Shown here one piece after another: positions 1-11,912 of a stretch of 64,000 nt of DNA. The stretch is from Lunularia cruciata (lineage: Eukaryota; Streptophyta; Marchantiopsida; Lunulariales; Lunulariaceae). The notes under the pieces were generated by a model. That model was not told the origin of the DNA. It did no database searches and saw only the letters and a list, made by a program, of their open reading frames with translations. The position numbers and the translations under genes were made by a program. The stretch lies in contig OX419757.1 of assembly GCA_948567375.1 (NCBI GenBank), positions 69,936,001-70,000,000 on the forward strand, read 5' to 3'. Every line of letters begins with the position of its first letter. Position 1 is the stretch's first letter.

Positions 1-1300
1 AATGGTTGGAAGGTAAATAGTATAAAAATCCTCCCCGGTGCACTATGGTGACCTCACTCATGAAGCTCTTCAAATCAACAATGACAACTTATGTTAACAA
101 TGTATATGCCACTTTCTTCCAATTGTTGCATGAAGGAAGATCCGTGGATTATGCAAAGATGTTTTATCATTGTGCTTGTGAGATGAAAGAGCAATTACAA
201 ACACATGGAGGAAACACCTTCCTTACTCCATTCATCTTACACTTGTATATTGGGATGATGATGTTGAAGAAAGAAGAATAGATGCTCTTCCATGCACATT
301 ACTTCTTGGCGGGCTATCATCAAGCTTAGCCCAAGCATGTAGTAGAAAATAGGAAGTATAAAGATGTATTTCTCTTGTATCAAAAGATGGGGCAATGTGC
401 ACCAATTGACAAGGTTGTGGGAGAAAGCACAAGCAAATTGAAGGCAACCACAATGCTTGTCTAGTCAAGGAAGAGACATTGGCCTAATCCCTAGGTTATG
501 AACTCTTTGGATGAAGAAATTCTTCTTTTGATGGTGAATCATGGAGGTACAATCCACCCCCATGATTGTGTGGAGTTAGGAGTACTAGACAAACCCACCA
601 CCAAAGAAGAAAAGAAGAAGATGGTGGAAGAGGAGCACAATATCCCAAATGCAAGCAAAGAAGACCACTCCTCTCACACCATGATTGGGGATAATGAAGA
701 TTTTTCCTGCATTGCCTTCAGAAGAACAATGGGTAGTTACTCAACCCTAAGAACCTATTCTTAAGGATGTCCAAACCATGCCTTCACAATAGCATGAGAG
801 GAGGTTCTCAAGTGCAAAAAAAGAGTCTAAGAAAACAATTGTCCTTAGACCCAAACAAAGTAATTGTGGCTTCAACTACCATTACTAAGGTTGTAGTGGC
901 TACTAGAGTGTGAGGTAGTGGAAGATTGGTAGAGCAAAAGGGAGCACCAAGTTCTTTGATGATACCAAAAGAAAAAAAAACATATTTGTGATCACCCACA
1001 AGAAAGGGAAGCGGCCTTAATACTGCAATAAGAGGAAGTGCAAACCAGTCCAACTCCACTAGCCTATGAGAATCCAAAGTCAAATTGCCTTATGAATCAT
1101 CCACCCTTGTTAACCTAGGTTATTCACATGTTGGAGCCGGTGCTAAAAGCCATGGAACACATGTTGCCTGCTTTTCAGAAATTGAGCCTATTGTCATAGA
1201 CTACAAATGCTTGATAAAGGTTACACTATCAAATTCAAAGGGCTGTCTAGGAGCAGCTAGGAGCAAAGAAGGAGTTGATCATGATCCACACTAGTATTAC
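1..1300 (+). mobile_element. Decayed retroelement fragment with gag-like domain
   Basis: The stretch holds short plus-strand open segments separated by stops. Positions 45-281 read VDYAKMFYH followed by FLTPFILHLYIG. This resembles the VNWAKCFHQ and FIPFAAHFYLG segments of the two better preserved copies near 2.5 kb and 12.6 kb, so this is a diverged relative of that plant retroelement region. A second open segment at 498-764 is Lys/Glu-rich after residue 30 and unrecognised. No LTR, PBS or catalytic motif is seen. The fragment is cut by the window start. Confidence 0.5.
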
Positions 1301-1984
1301 ACACTTGGAAGCTCAACTTATTGAGATTTGAGGGCATTGCCAATACCAAGAGCAGAGACTAAATCATATGGAGGCTCAAGAACTTGTGCTATTGGAAGGA
1401 GGATTTTTGGTTGTGGAGTGCAGAAGTCATCACCATGATTGCATCCCAACAAGTCAGACCAAAGAAAGAAGAATGATTGTGGAACCCATATTTTTTTTAT
1501 GAGTTTTAGAGAAGCATATTGTTGAAGCTAAATTGCAGCCTAATGAAGAAGAAAAGAGTAGAATTGGGTGTTTGGAGTAGACCCAAAGAAGTCAAATTTG
1601 TATTAGAGTAAGCAAGATTCAGGTTGGACTTATAGGGTAGTAGATCTGACATAAGGTTCTTTGCATCAGGATGCTCAACTTGATCCAAAGAACCTATAAA
1701 AAAGTTTCCTCAGGCCTAGCAAATCAAGAAAGTACAAGTAAGAAAAAGGCTACTTTGGGATCAAGATTACATTAAGAGTGATAGAAAAAACACACACAAA
1801 ATCTATGAGTGTCAACTAAAGAACAACTGAAGAATGACCGTGCTGCAAAATACTATAAGATTTGGACTTCATCAAGGAAGTTCTGAAATGTCACGATAAT
1901 ATCCTATGCCTCTCAATTGTTGTCTTGATGGAGTTAGAATCTCAAGATTTGTTGAGAGTTTGACCTTTCAAAGACCATGGATTA

Positions 1985-3907
1985 GAAAACACATGATGCC
2001 AACAAAGGGTAGCAAATAGAGTCCTTCACTCTTGGTGAGGAGTTTGGCAATTTGGAGATTAGATGTAGTGAAAAGGATCAAAGTATTGAGTAGACTTTGG
2101 ATCACATTTTTAGCATGGAACTAGAACCTAAGTTTTCTAGGCTTCATAGTAGAAATTGCTACTAGTAACTGCAAAGACGGTCCCAAGATAGAAGGGAAGA
2201 AAGGAAATCAGCTTGATGGACTGAGTCAGATTGGAGATTGATCTTGGAAAGAGAAGCAAGAGAAGTAGGAGGAGTCACCTTCTATTGGAAGTGTGATCCT
2301 TTGGAAGAGATTGCACAGAGGTGAGGAATTCTTTCAAGGCTCCTCGCACTAAGAATGAGTACAAGGTGGATAGTTATAAAGACTCAATAAGAAGGAGTAT
2401 AATCATGGCTCTAATGTCAATGTTTAAGCCAAAGCAAACCACCTATGTTACAAAGCAGCAGGTTGTATTCTTTCACTAGCTATTTGCAAGAGAAGTGGTG
2501 AATTGGGCAAAGTGCTTTCACCAAAGAGTAGGCCAGATGATTAAGAGTTGGAGAATGGACACGCTACCCATTACTTAATACCCTTTGCAACCCATGTCTA
2601 TTTGGGATTGAACCTACTTAGCATGGAGGAGAAAGGAAGGATGGTGTTGCACTTTCATCCCAATCTACGTCAAGCTGCAGGTGTGGACAAACATAAGGTG
2701 AGTCCATGAAGGCAATGAAAACTTTGCCTAGAGAAGGAAGGACACAATAGTTGTGGTGAGTATCCTTAAGCCAAGGAAGCAAGGTAGACCTAAAGAAGGA
2801 GTATTGCCAATTCAGCCACAAAAGACAAGGAGCTTGAACCCAAAGCACAAAATGGTAGTGGTGAACTTGTCATCGGGTGAAGAGTCGAAAGGAGAAGCTG
2901 AGTCAAAGTATGAAGACTTGGGAGAAGAAGAAGAGCTCACATTGCAAAGTAAGGAATCTAGTAGTGAGAGTGAGGAAGAGCCTGAAATCCAGCAATTGGT
3001 GGAAGAAGGGGCTGAAGAAGATGATCAGGACTTCCATGTGCAGATTGTATGCATGGAAGGAGGAGATAACCAATACTTGGAGTTAGCCAAGGTGGATATT
3101 TTGGAAGAAAGAGAAGAGAAGCTGGTCTTGGTATTTCCAAGAGGAGTGAGATCAAAGAGAAGTTTGTAGGTTGCAATTGCAAGATCAAGTAAAGTCAAGG
3201 AAGAAGAAGAAAGCTTGGAAAAGGTGAATTTTAAGAAACAAAGATCAAGACTTATCCAATACGTGGAAGAGACAGAAGCATTGAAGGCAAAGTTTGAGGA
3301 TGTGTTGAAGATGTATCTAAATGAGTTGGAAGTAGAGTGAAGTTAGGAGAAGATAGTTCTAAGGAAGACATCAAAGACAATAAGAAAGACTGTCAAGAGA
3401 GTAAAGGTGATGTGGAGTACTAAGTCAAAAGTGAAGTTAGAAGAAGCAAGATTGTATGAATTGAAATTATTGGTGCATGAGATGAGGACGAGAAAGGCAA
3501 AAGATGTTAACATGAATAATTTTTGATTTGCTTGAGAAAGAAGGTAGATGGAAAGATGTAAGAAATGGGAGATAATGTTTTTCTTAGGTTAGATTTAGTT
3601 AGATCAAACTTAGAAGAACTTTGTAGGAGGTTGAGACCAAAGGCAAAGTAGTTGATGTAGAAGTATAGGTGTATTTGAGTGGGTTACTTGAGTCATCTAA
3701 AAGAGTTAGAGTAGAGAAAGAGGAAGTAATTAATAGACCCATGACTTCAATTTCAGTTCAGACTAAAGATAAGATGGAAATAGAAGAGGTTGTAGTTCAA
3801 CTCAAAGTAGAGGAGTTACATCAAGTGTAGCAAGAAAGTAGAAGTAGACATCAGATTGGATTAATAACAATTTTGAGATCTGAAGGGGCAGATATGAAGA
3901 AGTGGAA
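1985..3907 (+). mobile_element. 3' internal region of an Athila/Tat-like Ty3 element, copy 1
   Basis: This region aligns with 12180-14569 over nearly its whole length, starting at a shared acacatgatgc motif, so it is a dispersed repeat. It encodes remnants of a protein with a VNWAKCFHQ segment, an acidic Lys/Glu-rich middle (2753-3169) and a coiled-coil end near 3250-3530. It is followed directly by an LTR at 3908. The purine-rich run just before the LTR (3880-3907, with GGGGCAGATATGAAGAAG) is a polypurine-tract candidate. Inference: it is the extra ORF region that Athila/Tat-type elements carry between pol and the 3' LTR. The product name is not known to me. Confidence 0.6.
2753..3169 (+). 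pseudogene. Acidic retroelement ORF fragment, copy 1
   Basis: A 138-codon open segment rich in Glu, Ser and Lys, containing LNPKHKMVVVNLSSGEES and a run of EEE-type patches. The homologous copy at 12925-13260 has a shifted frame. The upstream frame at 2390-2700 is broken by stops, so this is an internal piece rather than a free gene. Composition suggests a disordered, charged segment. No catalytic motif is present and the function is unknown. It belongs to the repeat at 1985-3907. Confidence 0.45.
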
Positions 3908-4618
3908 TGTCATTTTGGATCTATAGGTTGGTAATGTAGCTATTGAAATGATATGTAGTTAGATAACTATTAGTGATCTACCTATTTAAAGGAGCCATTC
4001 ATAGAGTTATGTTGTTCAATATTCATATTTTTGAAGTTGAGTAAAGTGCATAGTAGCTCATTTTAGTGTGTGTTTGTCAGTGTTTGGAGAAGTTCAAATT
4101 GCACATTCAAGTGTGTTAGATGTTAGATTCCACAACTCTAATTTCTATTTTATGTGTTTGATCTTCAATGGATAGCAATCAAGGAAATGCCTTGACAAAT
4201 CTGTGAAGAATTGTGCTATTAGTAGTATTCTACATTGGTGATCACAATGCTAGATTGATGCATAGTAGCTTTGATTGAGCATGTTGTGCCTTCAATCAAG
4301 GGGTGGAACACAATTCCAAGGCAAAGTCATTTTGTGGTGAAGTAGCCTTCTGTGGAAGTATTGAATCATCAAAATCAAGATTGATTGGAAAGAATTTGAA
4401 GAGTTGTGGTTATGGGTGTTGTGATGTGTGACAAGACTGCAATCAAGTGCTTGTTACTCTCTTGTGGGTGTGGTTTCTACCCAAGAGATTAAAGAGCAAT
4501 CAAGAAGAACTGAAAGGTGACTTTGACTTTGTATTTGACCATTTTTCACTAGTATCTCTATGGGAATGAACAATTACTTATTGATTATTGCAAAAGTGAT
4601 ATTTTCTGGGTTGTCACA
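3908..4618 (+). repeat. LTR of Athila/Tat-like element (copy 1)
   Basis: The repeat begins TGTCATTTTGG after a purine-rich tract and ends GGTTGTCACA, about 711 bp. The same sequence occurs at 14570-14774 plus 21385-21935, where it is split by another element. Eight bases after its end lies a primer-binding-site-like sequence, so it can act as a 5' LTR for the gag-pol relic to its right. It also serves as a 3' LTR for the internal region to its left. Confidence 0.65.
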
Positions 4619-4625
4619 TGATTTT

Positions 4626-4643
4626 TGGCATTACTGCCATGGA
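4626..4643 (+). other. Primer binding site remnant (tRNA-Asp type)
   Basis: TGGCATTACTGCCATGGA follows the LTR end within a TTTTTGGC context. Plant Athila/Tat elements usually have TGGCGCCGTTGCCGGGGA here, and most differences are transitions (G to A, C to T), as expected after CpG decay. I assign it by recalled pattern; the match is imperfect. Confidence 0.45.
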
Positions 4644-5299
4644 TAAAAATCTTGGGAGTGGAAGAATACAAAGCCAAATTGAAAGCTAACAGTCCAACAA
4701 ACATGAATGTCTATATTGAGAGAACAATGGGAGGAGAGGCTTGTAGATGAACTTTACACAATAAAGAAGAAGAACGCCAAAAGAGCAAATTCAATACTGA
4801 AGAATTTGAGAAGGAGGTGTTGGACCTACAACTCCTTCACAAAGTTCAAGAAGCCTTGAAAGACCTCAAACAAAGAAACAAGAGGTTGGGTGGCAAGGCT
4901 ACTTTACATTCCCACATCCCAAGAGAATGAAAGACTTAAATGGACAAACATATTCATTGTAACACAACACACCAACTTCCTCCAAAACTATCAAGGAAGC
5001 CAATCATTTGAAAGAATTTATTCATGAAAAGACAACATGAATTGTGATTGAAGAAGAGCGTCAATAAATCTTACACATGATTCTTGACTTGTTCAAAGGG
5101 ATCTTGTAGAGCAATTTGATGATATTGACTATCTTCTTCCACCTCAGGTTGAAGTTGGCATACCTTTAAAAGAAGAACTTGTCAATGAAGACCCAATGTT
5201 GAGTTTGGTACCCTAGAATCCCTAGGCTGAATCTGAAGCACAATCACCAACCAATACCTTGGGTCAATCAATTTTTTCACCAATATAGCCTACTCATCA

Positions 5300-5900
5300 A
5301 ACTTACAACATGACTTACTTACCCATTAGTAGAAAAGCATATCAAAAGTACAAGGGGATGGATCATGATGAAGATCCCAAAGAGTTCATTGAGGAGTTTG
5401 AAGTGATCTCCTTTGCCAACAAGGAACACTACATTGCTGATCAGTTGTGCATTTTCCCAAGTCTGCTTTGAAAGAAAGCAAGGAGCTAGTATATCCATGT
5501 ACCTAGAAGGGGTTCAGATCAGCCAATTGGACCGACTTGCAAGATAACTTCTTGGAACAATTCCAAGAAGTTGACTATGATACAAGTGTCTTTCCAGCAC
5601 TCAATGATTTGGACCAAGGAAAGAATGAGAAGTTGAGGGAACTATACGGAGCAGTTCATGGCATTGTTGAACCATATTCTAGAACAATCCGGTGTGGTGT
5701 GCTACTTTGATGCCCAAGCCATTACTTGGGTCCTTGGGAGATTATTACCAAAACTTTGGATCTTTGCAAGGGAGAGGAACGTAACTTCCCTTGACAAAGT
5801 ACTCAAACAATTATAGTGCCTATGTTGTTGTATGGATTGACAATAATAGAAGTTGAGGTTCAAGGAGATCTTGTTGAAGACCAAAAGCTAGTGATAGTGA
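5300..5900 (+). pseudogene. Ty3/gypsy Gag remnant
   Basis: Plus-strand segments between 5300 and 5800 translate to YKGMDHDEDPKEFIEEFE, then FANKEHYIADQL, with later segments in other frames (VCYFDAQAITWVLGRLLPKL). This matches the typical Ty3 Gag core in which a target block is followed by a region of alternating hydrophobic helices. Several stops and at least one frame change break it. It lies between the PBS at 4626 and the RT remnant at 6538, as expected for gag. Confidence 0.5.
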
Positions 5901-6537
5901 GGTGGACAAAGGTTCCACACCTTGGGGAAACAACTCAAAAGATGATGATGAATTCAAAGAATCATCATCATCTTCTTCATCTTCCAAAGACTCAAATGAA
6001 GAAGTCCAAGTCAATTACTTGGAATGATGCAAGGTGGAAGTCAAAGATGAGGATCTATATGACATCACTTTGGGTAAAAGTGATTTGGAAGAAGGAGGTT
6101 TGAACTCTATTTGGCTCATGGTAAGCCAAGTTAGCCATGTTGAAGAAGTCATCAACCCCAATGATTGACAAAGATGTAGTCTTATCCAAAGGCAAAATTT
6201 TGAAAATATCAAAGACAGCCACTTCAAACAAGTTGGCATGATACACTGCACTATTTATAGAGTACTAGGATGTATTCGCTTGGTCCATTGATCAAATGCC
6301 AAGAATTCCTAAACAATTTAGAGAACATCAAATTGATCTTATTGAAGGTACATTACTGGTTTGGTAGAGACAATATTGCTTGAACCCAAAGTACTCTCTC
6401 TTACTAAGCATGAAATTGACAAGTACTTAGGAGCCAAGATAAATTTTCCCATCTTGAGTAGTAAATATGTTTCTCCCATTTTCATTGTTTCAAAGAAGAA
6501 GACATGGAAAATTTGAGTGTGCTAAAATTTCTGCAAA

Positions 6538-7054
6538 TTGAATGCAATGATGAGAAATTATCATCATCCTTTGCCTTTTACCAATACCATTTTGGACCAA
6601 GTAGCTGGTCATCCTTGCTACAATTTTCTTGATGGATTTTCAGGCTATAATCAAGTATCCATCCAAGAAAAAGACATGGATAAGACCACATTCACCACTG
6701 ATTGGGGCACTTCCCTTACAATCAAATACCTACTACTTTCCAACGGATGATGCAAGTTTTAAAGATTTTCTATGAAAGTTTGTGGAAGTTTTCATTGATG
6801 ACTTTTGTGTGTTTGGCCAAAGAGCAGTACATTTGGATTACCTTTGCCAAATTTTTGAGAGGTGTTGTTTTTCTAGCTTGTTGTTGCACCCAAAGAAATG
6901 CTTCTTTGCAATGAAGGAGGGAATTCCATTGGGTCATCGGGTCTCAAGCCGAGGTATTGAATTTGATGTTGAGAAGGTGAAAGTAATCTCAGCTTTAGAA
7001 TCTCCCAAAAATATTCAGGAGCTGAGAGCCTTCTCGGGACATGTTGGATACTAA
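6538..7054 (+). pseudogene. Ty3/gypsy reverse transcriptase remnant
   Basis: Three overlapping plus-strand frames together carry reverse-transcriptase motifs: NYHHPLPF and FLDGFSGYNQV (palm motif A with its Asp) from 6538, FIDDFCVF (the catalytic DD pair of the YxDD box) in the frame starting at 6782, then LLHPKKCFF and LGHRVSSRGIE (the LGH-like thumb motif). Two frameshifts between 6700 and 6800 and several stops make it non-functional. Family membership (Ty3/gypsy) is secure; the lineage is inferred from the PBS and LTR to the left. Confidence 0.8.
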
Positions 7055-7740
7055 AACACTTTGTGTCTAACTATGTGATGCAAGTCACAACTTTAACAAC
7101 GTTGTTGAAGAAGTTCAAAGACTATTTGTGGGAAGTAGAACAAGAAGAAGCTTTCCAAGTGTTGAAGAAAAAATTGGTGGAAGCACCGGTTGAGAGGGAT
7201 CCAAATTAGAATGTTCCCTTTCATGTGTATGTGGACCGTTCATCCATAGCAATTGGAGTAGTCTTGAGTCAAAAGGATGAGAAGAAGAAGAGCTGTTCAT
7301 TTATTATGCCAATCAATAGCTTTCAATTGCAAAAAAGAACTACAATAATACTAAAAGAAAAGCCCTCAAAATGATATATGCTTGTAAGAAGTTTCACTAC
7401 TACTTGTTGGGATATGAGTATGTGTTCCATGTGGACCATTATGCATTGCAGTATTTGGTGAAGAAGGTAGACTTGTCTAGGTGAATTGCAAGATAGATCT
7501 TGTTGTTACAAGAATTTACATACATGGTACAAGTAAGGAAGGGAGTTTTACATTCAAATGCGGACTTCTTGCCCAAGTTAGAGAGTCAAGACCAAGATTT
7601 GGAGGTTGATGATTGGTTTCTTGATGAAGAATTGTATCATTTAATGGCAACAAAAAGTACAAGGTATGCGGCCAAATATCATTATATGCATACTTGCCAT
7701 GGTCTTGAGGGACTAGACTTAGAGTAGAGGGAGACCTTCC
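7055..7740 (+). pseudogene. Ty3/gypsy RNase H remnant
   Basis: Around 7210-7480 the plus strand reads FHVYVDRSSIAIGVVLSQ, then IYACKKFHYYLLGYEYVF and DHYALQYLV, the usual order of a Ty3 RNase H (Asp of strand 1, the Lys-Phe-Tyr-Leu helix, the DH-x-x-L segment). Frames change and stops occur. From 7500 the text VRKGVLHSNADFLPKL is the connection segment to integrase (N-A-D-x-L in most families). Confidence 0.75.
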
Positions 7741-7742
7741 TT

Positions 7743-8250
7743 ATGAAAATGGGACCATACCAGCTGAAGCACAACAATTTATATAAAAGGGTGAAGAACA
7801 AAGTTCTTTGGAGATGCTTGGAAGCATATGAAGCTGGGGGAGTAATTGAGTCCTTACACTCAAAAGCATCAAGAGGACATTATGTCCTAAAGAACACAAT
7901 AAAGAAAATTCTTGCAATGGGGTATTGGTGGCCTATGATGTATAAGGATACTCAAACCCACATCTGAAGTTGTGATACCTATCAAAGAATAGGAAAGCTG
8001 ATAGCTACTTCCTAGTGGCCTTTAAGACCAATTTTGCCATTGGCTCCATTTGAGAAATAGGGAGTTGATTTGTGTGTCCTATTCAACCAATGAACCAATT
8101 CATTAGGAAGAGATACATATTGGGCTACACTGATTATGCAACTAAGATGATTGATGTCACGCCATTTGTAGTTCCACATCTAGATGCTCGGACACTAGAG
8201 TTCCAATGATAGAAGTTAGAGTTATTCTAGTAGTTTCTCAAAGACTACTT
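7743..8250 (+). pseudogene. Ty3/gypsy integrase N-terminal remnant, 3' truncated
   Basis: The 74-codon segment contains YQLKHNNLYKRV, then H of SRGHYVLKNTIKKIL and YWWPMMYKDTQTHI followed by SCDTYQR, which is the H-H-C-C zinc-binding head of Ty3 integrases. The core after 8000 is readable only in pieces (PLAPFE, then GVDLCVLF holding the first catalytic Asp position). Homology stops near 8250 where a different element begins, so the second half of integrase, any following ORF and the 3' LTR are missing. Confidence 0.7.
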
Positions 8251-9493
8251 TCAGACGGTTAGATTTTGTGTTTGGGGTACTAACTTCACGGTGGGGCCCA
8301 CCGTCACTTTGCACCATTGAGTGTGCCGTTAGTGGGACCGTTAGGGTTTTAGGGCTAGCTCAAGTCCAGGAGTATAGTTTCAAAGGTGAGCTCCAAAGAG
8401 CTCACTTCTTTGATGTTGGGCCTTCGAGTTCATGGCTATGGTGGATAGAGGCCGGCGAGCGTCACCTGGATTCTCTATGCTTGAGTGGGTTTGGCTTGAC
8501 TATAATCAGTGCCTAGTTGTTGGCAGTTTATAGTGACAGATAAAATAATGATCTGAGTTGAGTTGAGTTGAGAGTGGTAAGCAATCTGATTACATCAAAG
8601 AAGTGAAGTCAGGGGGAAATCGAGTGCAAGAACGTTGAGTGTTGGTGGTATCTCCAAGCTCGGTGGATCATGGTAACTCGATTCAAGTTTTGTGTTTCCA
8701 TAGTGTGCAAAAGCTCGTTCAAGTGATGCAGATTTGGCAGTTAGGCGGACGGTGTGCAGAAGCGTTGGCCAAATTTTGAGCAAAGAAGGAGCAATTTTCA
8801 AGCAATGTTGTGATTTTGAGCTCAGGAGGTGAAGGCAGGACCAATTTGCTACGAGTTGGACTCAAAAAGTCAAATTGAAGGTGGAGTTGGGAAGCTCTTC
8901 TCATGAATTTGTGGTTTGGAAAAACCCATTTTGTCAATTTGGCTCGAGTGGGAAGTTAGCAGGGGATTTGGTGGACAGCCATCTTTAAGGTTTATGTTAG
9001 ATTTTACGTCAGATTTACATCAGATTTTGGGCCAGATTTGGAGGAGTTTTGCTAGTTTGGAGGAGTTTTGCAGATTTGGAGAAGTTTTGCCAATTTTGAA
9101 GGAGTTTCAAAGTGGCAACAAGAAAGGCCTCATTTGGCTGAATTTCGAGGCATAGGGCTGTGTGCTATGAGAGGCTACGAATGCCTAAAAGGGCCAGAAG
9201 GGCCAACAAGCCAGCTTGCTGGCGTGAGGCTAGCTAGTTTAGAGTAGATCTTGGCATTGGTTGGCAAAATCTGCCTTTCCTGCTAGATTGTGCGCAATAG
9301 GGTTTGACCCCTAGATCTCTTGTTCCTAGACTGGTGCCCTAGCCAACTGATCCACCCTCACTTGTTGTCCTAGTGACTGCGCCACTGTTATCTATACACA
9401 TGTAGCTTTGGCTAGGAGAGGCAGTTTGATCCCATTCTTGGTGATCTTGGTAGCTTAGGACTTAGATACGAACTGCTCTTATGTCAAATGCCA
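8250..9493 (+). repeat. Candidate 5' LTR and leader of the methyltransferase-bearing element
   Basis: No coding frame is recognisable. The stretch lies between the cut integrase relic and a primer-binding-site match at 9496, so it is the expected place of the 5' LTR. The end ATGCCA at 9487-9492 would fit a CA terminus. I could not define the left boundary, and no second LTR copy lies in the window. Positions 9040-9110 hold three to four imperfect tandem copies of a TTGGAGGAGTTTTGC unit. Confidence 0.35.
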
Positions 9494-9495
9494 AA

Positions 9496-9510
9496 TGGTG
9501 GCAGAGTCAG
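9496..9510 (+). other. Primer binding site (initiator tRNA-Met type)
   Basis: TGGTGGCAGAGTCAG matches the plant initiator Met tRNA complement TGGTATCAGAGCCAG at 12 of 15 bases, all three differences being single substitutions. It sits about 430 bases before the Gag start at 9927. Confidence 0.55.
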
Positions 9511-9926
9511 TCCCGTGTTGTGTTATGAGATGGAGGGTTTTTGTTTAGATTTCTTGTGATTGGATCCCCTCTATTCTCAACTTCTTGTTTGTGCACCATG
9601 TTTGTGTGAGGTGCCCTGACTTTTGAGCGTTGGTGCTCTAGTGTGCTCTTGGTGGTGAGGTTGGAGTGATGACCAATCAGACTACCTTTTTTTCTCTCCG
9701 GTGAGGCAGGAAGTGATGACCTGTAGACCGTGAGAGTGCGTGTTATGATTGCAGGTTACAGGTTGCCCTTCTCCTAGTGTAGTTATCTCTGTTAGAGTTA
9801 CATTAGTGGGTGGTGCTTAGTTGGTGTTGGCACATGGTGGTGTTGGCACTTTGGTGGGGTACTTGCGGTTGCGACTTGCGGTTGCAATTGGTGGTTTGGG
9901 TTTGTTGTTGTGGTTACTTTGTCACG

Positions 9927-11036
9927 ATGGAGTTCTTTGGAGATTCCAGAGGAGTTAGCCTTGCAGTACGCAATGGGTTTACTTGGAGTGGTGCTTGGTA
10001 TCAGCCTGTATCTCAGGTCCCAATGAGGGAGGAGATTGACTCTGAGTTGGAGTTTGACACAGGAGCTGATTCAGTTGAGAGTGCAGTTGGTGTGTCCGCA
10101 CCGTTGTTGTGGGACATGGACGAGATTTATGGGGCCTCCAAAGGCCCTAGGTGTTACTCTGGTATAGTGGGTACCATTGAGTTGGATGACTTCATCTAGG
10201 AGTTTGATAGTTGGTGTGATCTGTAGTAGATGCGGAACCCGACTTTGTTCACACCCTTCATGGCATGGAAGGGGTTGTTTCAGCACTTGGAGGGTCCACC
10301 GATGGACGACTACCATGAGTTTAGGAGAGCTCATTTGGAGGAGATTGAGTTATGGAGACAGTATTGGTCTCCACACTATGTCTCCATCACTTCAGGCTCG
10401 GTGGCTAGGAGTAGATCGGCTGTACCTACAAGTTCTAGCTCAAGTAGTGTGGGTGGAGCTAGTGGAGGTGCACTAGCTGGAGATAGTGCTACTACGAGTG
10501 GTGGTACCGCTGCAGGAGGTGGTGTGGTACCGGGGTTTAACCCCATGGTGGAGTTCTTCCTATGTTTGAGGCAGAACTACCAAGGAGTGCGGACTGACAA
10601 GCTGAGGAGCTTGTAGAAGTTCCAGCAGAAAGCTGGAGAGAGCCTACGCGAGGCATACACTTGCATGAGGCGACTGATCAGTTTCACTCAGGGAGTTACT
10701 AAGGCCCAGGCAGTCCAGTTTTGGTATGGGATACTAGACAGGGAGTTGCAACGTAGAGTTCATGATGCTATGTTGTTGCAGGCTACTTCGCCCACTTTGG
10801 CAGTAGTCTTTGGTTTGGCTGAGCGTATTGAGCTCAACATGGTGGAGGAGAGAGTGGTGACATTTGGATTTGGTAGGGAGACCTCATCCATGGCTGTGAC
10901 TTCTTCTAGAGTGCAGTAGAGTGCACCATGCCCAGTTGGTTTTCAAGGATAGGGTGGACAACCCAGATCCTATGGAGCGAGTGGAGGGCCTAGTGGAGCT
11001 AGACCCTTACCCTCATTTTTGGGTCAGCAGTAGCCA
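9927..11036 (+). pseudogene. Retrotransposon Gag (methyltransferase-bearing Ty3-like element)
   Basis: A single frame from ATG 9927 codes for a Gag-like protein: an N-terminal segment, SGIVGTIELDDFI, NPTLFTPFMAWKGLFQHLEG, a Ser/Gly/Ala-rich linker near 10420-10530, then MVEFFLCLRQNYQGVRTDKL and AQAVQFWYGILDRELQRRV, the retrotransposon Gag helical core. The frame stays the same throughout; it is broken only by in-frame stops at 10197, 10224, 10227, 10614, 10917, 10950 and 11031, all TAG. The frame continues into the zinc-knuckle and protease at 11037. An earlier in-frame start exists at 9810 but its Trp/Cys-rich product looks like leader. Confidence 0.75.
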
Positions 11037-11912
11037 GTGAGTGGTGGTGTTGCTTGTTGGACTTGTGGTGGACCTCACCATTGGAGAGAGTGTACTCAAG
11101 GCAACGGACCTGATACCTCTGGTGCATCACAGCCAGCACAGAGGCAGTGTGAGCACTGCCACAGATTATGGCAGGCAGCAGCGGCTAGACTGGAGGAGTT
11201 GCCAGCTAGACCGGCCTTTGAGAGAGCACGGTTTACACATGGTGTTGTCCTATTGGATAACCAGAGGAGGATTTTTTGTTTGGTGGGACCTTCAAGGAAA
11301 GTCTATACACCACAAAGAGTCTTGTTAGACTCTGGTGCACAGCCCCTTATGTTAGGAAAGGCTGCAGTTGTCGGTCTGGAGTTACGGAAGACCGATGTGG
11401 AGAGGTGTCCATTTCAGATCCAGACATCTCTAGGTGGTGGTTTGACACAGTACATCACACGTGGGGAGCTTGTTGTCCAGGTTCAGCCTGGTCATCCGAC
11501 TGATAGCTCGGTGGTGAGAGCTCAAGCTATTGCAACGATAGCTGAGTCATATGATGTGCTAGTTGGGGGAGCAGTGTTATACCACATGGGTTTCAGCATT
11601 GACTATTGGGAGGAGACAACCTCTTATAGACCTGGTTGGCAGTCTGGTGAGGGACGGGTATGTCGCCTACTAGTACGCTTCAGTAATGGCAGTCTTGGCT
11701 CACTACAGTCCGAGACCATGGTAGCATCAGTTTTAGCTTTCAGCGGTGCAGTTACTTGGCCTGGTGAGTTGTTGGAGTGGAACGCCCATGCAGAGGATAC
11801 TCCAGTACCAGAAGAGATCACTCGGCTTTGGAGTACGAGTGGGATTGTTCCATCCACCTTGGATGTTCCATTGTGGAGTTCAGAGGAGGCATTGCAGCAG
11901 CATGCAGATTAG
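11037..11912 (+). pseudogene. Gag zinc knuckle plus aspartic protease of the same element
   Basis: This 291-codon open segment starts with the zinc knuckle CWTCGGPHHWREC and a second Cys pair CEHCHRLW. It then contains a retropepsin: VLLDSGAQPLMLG (catalytic DSGA intact), a middle with GGLTQYITRGELVVQV (flap region) and YDVLVGGAVLYHMGFSIDYW (the I-L-G-type strand). It lies in the same frame as the Gag upstream and the methyltransferase start downstream, separated from the latter only by a TAG at 11910. No RT follows; the element is cut soon after. Family assignment to a Ty3-like protease is secure, the exact lineage is not. Confidence 0.8.
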
